DNA of 64,000 bases, taken from Lachnospiraceae bacterium (lineage in GTDB: Bacteria; Bacillota; Clostridia; Lachnospirales; Lachnospiraceae). The position numbers and the translations under genes were made by a program. Location of the stretch: contig JAFQCK010000003.1 of assembly GCA_017416465.1 (NCBI GenBank), positions 57,554 to 121,553 on the forward strand. The letters are read 5' to 3'. A model generated the notes under the pieces. It worked only from the letters and a program-made list of their open reading frames with translations, searched no databases and was not told where the DNA came from. This document shows positions 15,106 to 22,320 of the stretch, in pieces. Position 1 is the first letter of the stretch; each line of letters opens with the position of its first letter.

Positions 15106-15461
15106 ATTGTAAAATATGTGGAAAAGAAATTGCCGAAAGCAGATATATAACAGATGTTTTATGCAGTGAAAATTGTTTTGAAAAGAATTTTTGGAATGAG
15201 ATTATTGCTGAAAGAGATAAATACATAATTATAAACAATACTTGTTATCGTGATGGTGGAAAAACGCCCGGCAATTATTTTAAAGGATTTGGTGGCAGAC
15301 GATTCTATATAAGATTTTTTGATGGCAGAGAAATCACAACTGATAATTTATGGTGTCAAGGTGATATTCCTGAAGAATATCAGAACACATTAAAAAATGA
15401 AGCCGAATTTTATTATCCGGAAGAAAAATTAATAAAAACTAAAGGCGGTGCAAATCATTAA
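15102..15461 (+). CDS. Zinc-finger-headed phage protein, 119 aa
   Basis: Begins MNCKICGKEIAES and has a second pair at VLCSENC, making an N-terminal treble-clef-like zinc finger; the rest is beta-rich. ATG 15102 chosen for spacing from AAAGGAAA. Its end overlaps the polymerase-like gene by 14 bases. Confidence 0.6.
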   Translation: MNCKICGKEIAESRYITDVLCSENCFEKNFWNEIIAERDKYIIINNTCYRDGGKTPGNYFKGFGGRRFYIRFFDGREITTDNLWCQGDIPEEYQNTLKNEAEFYYPEEKLIKTKGGANH

Positions 15462-18351
15462 TACTAATGCAGTCTATATTCCTTCAGTAGATGGAAAAGA
15501 TTTATTTATATCTAATAATTATAAAGATAGTAATTTGAATGGATATAATTTAAAAAATAAAAATGGTGATTATAATTTATCAAAATTCATTAATACTTTA
15601 GATTTCAGTTTGGATTTGATTAAATTACGAGAAATTTATGAAAAAGTTTATAGGCGAAGAGACTTTTCATTTTTTAAAAATCATAAAGAATTCACACAAA
15701 GAGTTATTAATGTCACTTTTAAATATTCAAATAAAGAATTTAACAAATTAAAAACTGATACATATATTAAATTTGGTTATATGGTTTCTGATGAAGATTT
15801 TTCTGATTGTGTCTGTATTCGAGACGGAGAATTGGTTGGTATCCGTATTAATGAAACTGTTAACTCCCCTATTTCAAATGAATTATTGGGTAAATATTTT
15901 TATTTTGATGATGGTGTATATAAGGCTCGAACAAATATTACAACTCTTAATTCTGTTGCAAATATTCGAGAAGAATTATATAAAAACGGCTTTATATGTA
16001 ATGGTATAAAATATGTTCGTTTCAAACGAAGTTCTGGTTCAAGTCGAGTTGGTAAGTGTTTGTTTATTGATGAAAAACTCTATTATAGAATGCACAAATG
16101 GGAAATGTGCGGAATAAAAGTTAAAAATGGAAGTGATATAGATTTAGCTTCATTAGAGCCTTATATAGCTCTTACATTAAGCAGCATTATTGATGTAATT
16201 CACATTAACCCTGAGAATATACTTGTTGTAGATGATTATAGTAGTGTTTTCACTGATAAAGTAGTTGCAACAAGATTAATTGAAGGTCGTTTGCAAACCA
16301 AACCGGAAACTGTTGAAATAACAAATAAGATTTGGGACGGACAATCTCTTATGGATATTAGTCTGTTTGGTAAATATTCAGATAAAGGAATGTTATTGCT
16401 TCGCTCACGATTCTTCAAGTCTTGTTGTTTTAATGCAAATATTCAAAAGTGGTTTGCTGATAATGGAATTACGGATGTTAAACAGTTAAATGGTTATACA
16501 AGAGCAACTAAAATAGAAGATGTTAAGCTAATTACTACGCCAAGTTCTATTAAATATTTAAAGTTTGGCACTTTGGAAAAATGGTTTGATACTATGGAGT
16601 CTGTTTTTGGAATTGTAAAGCACGAAAAACCTACTCACTTTTTTGATGGAAGAATGGTTCAAACTCATTATCAACTTATTAATACATTACAAATGACACC
16701 TAAAGAAGTTGAGCTATTAGTTAAACCATCATTGGATTATGCGAGAATGATAAAAACTGACCCAGCAATTTTAAGACATCAGATAAGTTATTCTTATCAA
16801 TCTCCCGATGATTTTTTTTATACTAAAGCCATAACATCGAAAAATGATATTATATATAAAATGTTGGGTATTAATGATAAATTTGCAAACACAAAATTGT
16901 ATTGTCAATTTAGAGATAATTTAATAAAATCGTTTTTAAAAAATCTTCGTTGTGGACATATTTTAGTAAAAGGAAACTATAGCACATTATGCGGTAATCC
17001 TATTGAAATGCTAAAACAAGCAATCGGAGCATTTGACGGAAGTACGGTTATTGAAACCAATACGGTACATAGTATTAATTTCGATAATAATGTTGATATT
17101 CTTGGTTCGAGGAGTCCTCATGTTACTATAGGTAATATTCTTTTAACTAAAAATATTTTAAGAGAAGAAATAACCAAGTATATGAATCCGACAAGAGAAA
17201 TAATTTATATAAATAGTATATGTGATAATATATTAGAAAGATTATCTGGTGCTGATTTTGATTCCGATACAATTCTTCTTACGGATAATAAAATATTAAT
17301 TAATGCTGCTAAACGAAATTATAATAATTTTCCTGTTCCAACAAAACTGGTTGAGTCTATAAACATAAATAGAAAATATACATCAGAACAACAGGCAGAT
17401 TTAGATGTAAAGACAAGTGTTAATAAGATAGGAGAAATTATTAATTTATCGCAAGAGTTAAATTCTTTATTGTGGAATAGGATAAATAACGGAGAATCAA
17501 TAGATGGTGTCATGGATTTATATTGCGATATTGCTCAATTAGATGTTATGAGTAATTTGGAAATTGACTCTGCAAAAAGAGAAAATCCAGCTAATAACAC
17601 CTATGAATTACAGTGTCTTAAACAAAAATATGACCAAAGAGATAATAAAAATCGACACATTAGACCTTTGTTTTTTAAATATATCGATGGATATAAAGGA
17701 TATAGAGATGATTACCATATTTATCGAGAAGATGATGAGGGTTTTATAAAATGTTGCGTAATTGATAGATATGGTGAAGCTCTTCAATATAAAAAAGATT
17801 CGGAAGATATAATACATATTGAAAGAGGCAGAATGTCATATCAAAAATACGAAACAGCAATGGATTATTTACAATTAAGTATCAATAAGTTTAGAACTTG
17901 TCGTTTATCCAAAAAAGAATTATTAACATTTTCAGAATGTTTAATATCAATAAATGATTTATGTGGATATATAAAATATCCACAAGTGGAAAAAATTATT
18001 GAAACTATTCGAGATTGTAAACATAGAATATCGGTTATTTGGAGCAACGAAAACGAATTGTCAAATAGAAAAAAGAGAGAAGTTGCACAAGATATTCGTC
18101 AAGAATGTATTGATTATATTTCCTCTTTAATAATTGGGCAAAAAACTATGCGTTATTTATTGAGTTTGATTGATAAAAAAGAATATTCTGATATTTCTAA
18201 ATTTCTATTTGATACATTGTTTGGTACAGCAAATAATTCTTTTTATGAATTAATTGAAAGTAGTAAAAATAACATATATCGTCTTGAAGAAGCGAAAAAT
18301 GGAAATATTAAAATATATGATTTTAGTTATAATAAAATAATTAATGATTAA
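15448..18351 (+). CDS. YonO-like two-barrel RNA polymerase (predicted)
   Basis: The 967-aa protein carries features of the single-chain polymerases with two double-psi beta barrels (YonO of SPbeta, distant kin of QDE-1 and of bacterial beta/beta'). D603-F-D-S-D607 fits the metal-binding DxDxD signature; about 45 residues earlier lies GSRSPHVTIGN, and a lysine-containing VKGNYSTLCGNP segment lies near residues 510-522, matching the first barrel. The canonical DFDGD has S in place of G. A GTG start at 15448 follows AAAGG closely, so the exact start is unsure. Expected role: transcription of phage late genes by a polymerase independent of host sigma. It lies just before the phosphoesterase/HU/terminase cluster, as yonO does in SPbeta. 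Confidence 0.75.
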   Translation: MQIINTNAVYIPSVDGKDLFISNNYKDSNLNGYNLKNKNGDYNLSKFINTLDFSLDLIKLREIYEKVYRRRDFSFFKNHKEFTQRVINVTFKYSNKEFNKLKTDTYIKFGYMVSDEDFSDCVCIRDGELVGIRINETVNSPISNELLGKYFYFDDGVYKARTNITTLNSVANIREELYKNGFICNGIKYVRFKRSSGSSRVGKCLFIDEKLYYRMHKWEMCGIKVKNGSDIDLASLEPYIALTLSSIIDVIHINPENILVVDDYSSVFTDKVVATRLIEGRLQTKPETVEITNKIWDGQSLMDISLFGKYSDKGMLLLRSRFFKSCCFNANIQKWFADNGITDVKQLNGYTRATKIEDVKLITTPSSIKYLKFGTLEKWFDTMESVFGIVKHEKPTHFFDGRMVQTHYQLINTLQMTPKEVELLVKPSLDYARMIKTDPAILRHQISYSYQSPDDFFYTKAITSKNDIIYKMLGINDKFANTKLYCQFRDNLIKSFLKNLRCGHILVKGNYSTLCGNPIEMLKQAIGAFDGSTVIETNTVHSINFDNNVDILGSRSPHVTIGNILLTKNILREEITKYMNPTREIIYINSICDNILERLSGADFDSDTILLTDNKILINAAKRNYNNFPVPTKLVESININRKYTSEQQADLDVKTSVNKIGEIINLSQELNSLLWNRINNGESIDGVMDLYCDIAQLDVMSNLEIDSAKRENPANNTYELQCLKQKYDQRDNKNRHIRPLFFKYIDGYKGYRDDYHIYREDDEGFIKCCVIDRYGEALQYKKDSEDIIHIERGRMSYQKYETAMDYLQLSINKFRTCRLSKKELLTFSECLISINDLCGYIKYPQVEKIIETIRDCKHRISVIWSNENELSNRKKREVAQDIRQECIDYISSLIIGQKTMRYLLSLIDKKEYSDISKFLFDTLFGTANNSFYELIESSKNNIYRLEEAKNGNIKIYDFSYNKIIND

Positions 18352-18495
18352 AACTTACAATTTTTAGCGGTTTTCGGTCACTTTCAATAAATTATAAACT
18401 TTTAAAATGTGCGATAAATCGTTATTATTAAAAGTTAATTAAAAAGGTCATAAGGGAATAGAACTTCCCAAATTTAATGTAAAGGAATGAAATAA

Positions 18496-18702
18496 GTGAT
18501 TTTAATTACCAAGCAGGAATCAGAGGTAATAAGAGCAAGATATCCAAAGGCAGATATTGTGAGAACTTGTATTCAGAAAAGTAAACGTCACAAGTATTAT
18601 ATGCCGGAAAGAGTTTGTTTTTTAAACTTGATTAAGGATACAAATGCAAAAGCCGCTGAAATTCTTAATGAAAAGAAGAATCAGCGTGAATTTTCTTACT
18701 AA
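18496..18702 (+). CDS. Hypothetical phage protein, 68 aa
   Basis: GTG start (MILITKQESEVIRARYP) behind AAAGGAATG. Basic, with a QKSKRHKYYMPE stretch. This layout is seen in many Firmicutes phages (pattern recognition, no function known). Its stop overlaps a repeat element. The 144 bp before it hold no gene. Confidence 0.62.
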   Translation: MILITKQESEVIRARYPKADIVRTCIQKSKRHKYYMPERVCFLNLIKDTNAKAAEILNEKKNQREFSY

Positions 18703-18718
18703 TAACCAAGTAAATAAC
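18701..18718 (+). promoter_or_regulatory. 18-bp repeated element, copy 9 (rightward)
   Basis: Reads AATAACCAAGTAAATAAC, identical to the copy at 20407. It ends 21 bases before the ATG at 18740. No good -35/-10 pair accompanies it. Confidence 0.65.
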
Positions 18719-18739
18719 TTTTGAAGGGAGTGATATACG

Positions 18740-18925
18740 ATGATTAATAATTTTTTGTGCGATAAGTGTTCTCATTATTCGGTATGTGAAAAATTAAAGC
18801 CTCTTATGAAATTTCACGATTCTGCCAAGAAGGATTTGCTGATTACCCTTAATATGGAAGAATGTTTGGATTTTGAATCTGATACTACAGATAGAGATTC
18901 GGAGGTAGATACAGATGATAAATAA
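18740..18925 (+). CDS. Cys-containing acidic protein, 61 aa
   Basis: ATG 18740 with GAAGGGAG. Starts MINNFLCDKCSHYSVCEKL, a possible metal-binding start, then a very acidic tail (DTTDRDSEVDTDDK). Directly downstream of a repeat element and 14 bases before the phosphoesterase gene. Confidence 0.58.
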   Translation: MINNFLCDKCSHYSVCEKLKPLMKFHDSAKKDLLITLNMEECLDFESDTTDRDSEVDTDDK

Positions 18926-18939
18926 ATGGGGGCGATTTT

Positions 18940-19911
18940 ATGGTAGAAATTCATAAGCTGCCCAATGAAACCGATTTTGAATATAAGCTTCGGCTTTGTA
19001 AAGCAAAGATTAATAAAGAAATAGATTTAGAGTGGCAAGAAATTGTAGATTTATTAGGATTGGATGTTCATTATGACCACTTGCGAAAAACAGCATATGG
19101 TTTAATTGAGTATGATAATTATTTACATAGCGAAGAAGGCGTTGCAACTCGAATTTTATCTATTTCAGATTTACATATTCCATTTCAAAAACCTATTGAG
19201 ACTTTTAAAGATTATCAAAATAGAGTAGATATTTTGCAGATTAATGGTGATGTTAGTGATTGTCAGGCGATTTCTAAATTTCCCAAGGTTTATAGAATCA
19301 GTCCAATGGAAGAGTTGATAAAAACAAGACAATATTTGATTGAACTTATTGAATATTTAAAGCCAAAATCAGTTATTGTTAATTATGGCAATCACGATTT
19401 AAGATTTCAAAACTATTTTGCCCGTACTTTGGATACTGATTTGCTTGAACTTATGCCTAAAACATCATTAGAATTGATTTTCGAGGATGGATTTAGACAT
19501 TATGATAAGAGAGAAAAAACTAAAATTGAATATGAAGCTCTTAATAAAGTTTTAACCAATGTTGATATTCAATATATAGATAATTGGTATTGTAAAATTG
19601 GCAATACAATTTTTTGTCATCCTCTTGCTTTTTCAGGTCAGCCTATGAAAACATCGGAAAATGCAATGAATTTCTTTCGTAATGAAGGATTTCAGTTTAA
19701 TTCTTTAGTTATGGCACACACACATCGAATTGGAGAATATTCTATAGGTAATACAACTTTGTATGAACAGGGTTGTTGTTGCGAAACAAAACAAAATAAT
19801 TATAGTGATGGTAGATTGACAAAATCTCAAAAAGAAGGGTTTATTTATATTTCGCAAGATTCTAATGGGGATATTATTAGAAATAAAACATTTTTAGTAC
19901 AATTAAATTAA
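18940..19911 (+). CDS. Calcineurin-like metallophosphoesterase
   Basis: The 323-aa protein shows the dimetal phosphoesterase motifs: SDLH (motif I), NGDVSD (II), YGNHD (III), CHP (IV) and AHTH (V). Such enzymes hydrolyse phosphodiesters or phosphomonoesters of nucleic acids or nucleotides; the substrate is not predictable here. An N-terminal 70-residue extension is helical. SPbeta carries a comparable gene near its polymerase and terminase (family knowledge). ATG 18940 follows a GGGGGCG box. Confidence 0.85.
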   Translation: MVEIHKLPNETDFEYKLRLCKAKINKEIDLEWQEIVDLLGLDVHYDHLRKTAYGLIEYDNYLHSEEGVATRILSISDLHIPFQKPIETFKDYQNRVDILQINGDVSDCQAISKFPKVYRISPMEELIKTRQYLIELIEYLKPKSVIVNYGNHDLRFQNYFARTLDTDLLELMPKTSLELIFEDGFRHYDKREKTKIEYEALNKVLTNVDIQYIDNWYCKIGNTIFCHPLAFSGQPMKTSENAMNFFRNEGFQFNSLVMAHTHRIGEYSIGNTTLYEQGCCCETKQNNYSDGRLTKSQKEGFIYISQDSNGDIIRNKTFLVQLN

Positions 19912-19945
19912 ATGAGATGTAAAAACAATATGATAAGAGGTATAA

Positions 19946-20227
19946 ATGAATAGACAAGAGCTGATTAAAAGGATTTCTGAACAAACCGGAGAATATCAGT
20001 GTGATGTTAAGAGAGTTATTGAATCTTATGAAGATAATATAATTTCAGAATTATTGAACGGTGGAAATGTTCATCTTCATGGATTTATAACATTATTTGT
20101 AAAAGAGAGTTCGGAAAAAAATTATATAAATCCTATGACAAAACAACAAAAGATTTTACCTCCTACTAAAAAAATAAGAGTAAAAGTAAGTGATAAAATC
20201 AATAGACAAATTGAAGATAATTGTTAA
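19946..20227 (+). CDS. HU-like DNA-binding protein
   Basis: The 93-aa protein matches HU/IHF: N-terminal helices (MNRQELIKRISEQTG), GGNVHLHGFITLFVKE, then a beta-arm in which the usual RNPQTG is YINPMTKQ. HU-like proteins bend and coat DNA. It ends the unit before the tRNA cluster; SPbeta also has an HU-like gene beside its polymerase. Confidence 0.85.
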   Translation: MNRQELIKRISEQTGEYQCDVKRVIESYEDNIISELLNGGNVHLHGFITLFVKESSEKNYINPMTKQQKILPPTKKIRVKVSDKINRQIEDNC

Positions 20228-20245
20228 GGATTAAAAAAGACTGAA

Positions 20246-20277
20246 TGTGTAGCAAAAGTATTTTTGCTTTTGCTACA
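20246..20277 (+). terminator. Strong hairpin after the HU gene
   Basis: Arms GTGTAGCAAAAG and CTTTTGCTACAC are perfectly complementary. A U-tract is lacking, so it may be an RNA-stabilising or processing hairpin just upstream of tRNA-Gln rather than a classic terminator. Confidence 0.55.
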
Positions 20278-20287
20278 CTGAATATAC

Positions 20288-20362
20288 TGGGGCGTTGCCA
20301 AGCGGTAAGGCACGGGACTTTGACTCCCGCACTCGCTGGTTCAAATCCAGCCGTCCCAGCCA
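20288..20362 (+). tRNA. tRNA-Gln (UUG)
   Basis: Acceptor arms TGGGGCG/CGTCCCA, anticodon loop CTTTGAC (anticodon TTG), T-loop TTCAAAT and encoded CCA. 75 bases. First gene of the phage tRNA cluster. Confidence 0.93.
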
Positions 20363-20380
20363 GATTTTTTAAAAAAACTA

Positions 20381-20409
20381 TTGACTTCTAAAAATTATTG
20401 ATGTATAAT
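20381..20409 (+). promoter_or_regulatory. Sigma-70-type promoter inside the tRNA cluster
   Basis: TTGACT at 20381-20386, 17-bp spacer, TATAAT at 20404-20409. The -10 box runs directly into the 18-bp element (20407-20424), so a protein bound there would block this promoter. Confidence 0.75.
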
Positions 20410-20424
20410 AACCAAGTAAATAAC
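20407..20424 (+). promoter_or_regulatory. 18-bp repeated element, copy 10, fused to a -10 box
   Basis: Reads AATAACCAAGTAAATAAC, sharing its first three bases with the -10 TATAAT. The next gene is tRNA-Gly at 20431, so the element cannot be a translation signal. Confidence 0.68.
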
Positions 20425-20430
20425 AGTTAT

Positions 20431-20505
20431 GCAAACATAGTGTTAGCGGTAGCACACCTGCCTTCCAAGCAGGTAGGGTGAGTTCGAGTCTCATTGTTTG
20501 CTCCA
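20431..20505 (+). tRNA. tRNA-Gly (UCC)
   Basis: Acceptor arms GCAAACA/TGTTTGC, anticodon loop CTTCCAA (anticodon TCC), T-loop TTCGAGT and encoded CCA. 75 bases. Confidence 0.93.
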
Positions 20506-20645
20506 TAGAATTATTTTTAACAGAATTGTTGAGCTTCTTTTATATAAAAACAATGTAACCGAATGATAAGCGATTTTTATATAAATGATGCAAAAGATAT
20601 GTTAAAATAATTCAATTGCACCTTTGCGGGTCTTATAAATATGTG

Positions 20646-20739
20646 AGAGTAATGGAAATATAAATAGAGACAAGAGCGTTGTATTGAGAGTGTTATTGAC
20701 ATTCCCATAGTTACCCTTATTAGAACGCTCCATTACTCT
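20646..20739 (+). ncRNA. Long imperfect hairpin between tRNA genes (possible ncRNA)
   Basis: Outer arms AGAGTAATGG (20646-20655) and CCATTACTCT (20730-20739) and inner arms GAGCGTT (20674-20680) and AACGCTC (20724-20730) pair, with an 18-base bulge on the 5' side only. No gene is seen in 20506-20755. Could be a structured RNA or a processing element; no family is recognised. Confidence 0.4.
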
Positions 20740-20755
20740 TACGGCAATTAAATAT

Positions 20756-20842
20756 GCTGGTGTGGTGAAATCGGCAGACACAAGGGACTTAAAATCCCTC
20801 GGTGGCAACACCGTACCGGTTCAAGTCCGGTCACCAGCACCA
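20756..20842 (+). tRNA. tRNA-Leu (UAA)
   Basis: Class II tRNA with long variable arm, acceptor arms GCTGGTG/CACCAGC, anticodon loop CTTAAAA (anticodon TAA), encoded CCA. 87 bases; three bases separate it from the next tRNA. Confidence 0.94.
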
Positions 20843-20845
20843 TAT

Positions 20846-20932
20846 GCCGGTGTGATGGAATTGGCAGACGTACCAGACTCAAAATCTGGTGGTAGCGATA
20901 CCGTGCGGGTTCGACCCCCGCCACCGGCACCA
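20846..20932 (+). tRNA. tRNA-Leu (CAA)
   Basis: Class II tRNA, acceptor arms GCCGGTG/CACCGGC, anticodon loop CTCAAAA (anticodon CAA), encoded CCA. 87 bases. Confidence 0.94.
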
Positions 20933-21015
20933 AATTTTATCAAACTTAAAAGGGTCGTATTAGCCAAATATATAATTGAAAAGTAATCAACACCTTTGTT
21001 AAGTTGATAAATATT

Positions 21016-21074
21016 AGGATTGTTTGGCTTTCGAGCAGGCAATCCTTTAGATTTTCGCAACCCATATAGGTTGC
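21016..21074 (+). ncRNA. Two stem-loops between tRNA genes
   Basis: AGGATTG/CAATCCT arms enclose an inner GCT-TTCG-AGC tetraloop stem (21016-21046). A second hairpin GCAACC/GGTTGC follows at 21057-21074. The 200-bp gap 20933-21132 has no gene. It may be a small structured RNA ending at the terminator 21082-21114. Confidence 0.4.
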
Positions 21075-21081
21075 AAAACGG

Positions 21082-21114
21082 AAATGCAACCCATAGAGGT
21101 TGCATTTTTTGTTT
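21082..21114 (+). terminator. Intrinsic terminator
   Basis: AAATGCAACC/GGTTGCATTT arms followed by TTTTG. The loop and arm sequence echo the GCAACC hairpin just upstream. It separates the tRNA-Leu pair from the last tRNA and the packaging genes. Confidence 0.82.
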
Positions 21115-21132
21115 ACATTAATTTTATTATAT

Positions 21133-21207
21133 TGCGGAGTGGAGGAGTGGTTTCCTTGCTGGGTTCATAACCCAGAGACACCGGTTCAAATCCGGTCTCC
21201 GCACCCA
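21133..21207 (+). tRNA. Initiator-like tRNA-Met (CAU)
   Basis: Anticodon loop TTCATAA with anticodon CAT. The anticodon stem ends in three G:C pairs (GGG/CCC) and the D-stem has A11:U24, both initiator features. The 5' base is T facing A at 72, instead of the usual mismatched C1/A72 of bacterial fMet, and base 73 is C. CCA is encoded. An elongator Met or lysidine-type Ile2 cannot be fully excluded. Confidence 0.75.
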
Positions 21208-21237
21208 TTTAAAAAATTATTAAAGTGAGGTGGCAGT

Positions 21238-22320
21238 ATGCCCAAAAAAACAAGTGGTAAAAAAACTGCCACTAAAAAGAAGCTTTGTTGTTCGTGTGAC
21301 AAAGAAAAACAAATAATTTATTTTTATCGCAGTTATAATCCTCTTCATTCAGATGGTTATATTCCTATGTGTAAAGATTGTATTAAACAAGCTTGTTATG
21401 ATGAGGATAATGATGATGTCGATTTAAACAAATTGAAAAATATATTACGACAACTTGATAGACCTTTTATTATGAAATATTACCGTAGTGCTGTTAATCA
21501 ATATGAAAAAAGTTATGGCGGTAAAAATGTTCCTACAAAACATCGATTAGAAATTGTGGGTTATTATTTTAAAAATATTCAAACATTGCCTCAAATCAGA
21601 GGATTAAATTGGGAACAGGGTTTAGTTTATAATGATAATGATGATGTTATCGTTTCTTCAGATATTATTAAGGAAACAAGAAATGATTCGGAACTTGTTT
21701 ATCGTTTGCCTGATGATGATTTTCAAGTTACTAATGAACTTATTGCTTTATTTGGCGAAGGATATAGTGCTAAAGAATATAAAGCAATGAAAACTAAATA
21801 TGATTTCTTGAAACAAAATTATCCAAGTTTAACAAATCTTCATGTTGAAGCATTGGTAAATTATGTTCGTCTTAAAGTAAAAGAAGAATTTGCAATTGCT
21901 AAAGGAAATATTTCTGAAGCCAAAAGTTGGGGTGAACAAGCTCAAAAGGCAGCCGAAAAAGCAAAAATTAATCCTAATCAGTTGAGTCAAAAAGATTTGC
22001 AAGGAGGATTAAATAGCTATTCTGACCTTTTTAAAGCTGTAGAGCAAGCAGTTGATATCATTCCTATTTTACCACAGTTTAAATATAGACCTAATGATGC
22101 ACCAGATTTTATAATTTGGTGTTTTATTAATTATATTAGACGATTGGAAGATAAACCCGAATGTTCTTATGCAGATGTTTATCGTTTTTATGATGATAGA
22201 AAGGCTGAATATATCAGTCAATACGGAGACCCATATGGTATTTTCACAGAAGATACTACTTTGAACAACCGTGAAAAAATCACTCAATTTATAAAAATAC
22301 CTCAAGAAGAAGGTGATTAA
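21238..22320 (+). CDS. Probable terminase small subunit with N-terminal zinc finger
   Basis: 360-aa protein immediately upstream of the large terminase (stop and next ATG adjacent). Basic N-terminus (KKTSGKKTATKKK), then a four-cysteine finger CCSCDK ... CKDC, a DNA-recognition look, followed by a helical region. Position and zinc finger fit the DNA-recognition subunit of Clostridia phages; sequence similarity to classical TerS cannot be judged. ATG follows GAGGTGG. Confidence 0.6.
   Translation: MPKKTSGKKTATKKKLCCSCDKEKQIIYFYRSYNPLHSDGYIPMCKDCIKQACYDEDNDDVDLNKLKNILRQLDRPFIMKYYRSAVNQYEKSYGGKNVPTKHRLEIVGYYFKNIQTLPQIRGLNWEQGLVYNDNDDVIVSSDIIKETRNDSELVYRLPDDDFQVTNELIALFGEGYSAKEYKAMKTKYDFLKQNYPSLTNLHVEALVNYVRLKVKEEFAIAKGNISEAKSWGEQAQKAAEKAKINPNQLSQKDLQGGLNSYSDLFKAVEQAVDIIPILPQFKYRPNDAPDFIIWCFINYIRRLEDKPECSYADVYRFYDDRKAEYISQYGDPYGIFTEDTTLNNREKITQFIKIPQEEGD

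Noticed and set aside
3783-20424. CRISPR array suggested by repeated 18-bp units
   Set aside because: Copies are scattered over 19 kb singly, in both orientations, with no regular spacers and no cas genes.
20404-20424. Simple AT-rich coincidence of the 18-bp element
   Set aside because: Two copies (18701 and 20407) are identical over 18 bases and the others differ at few fixed positions, always between genes; chance remains possible but unlikely.
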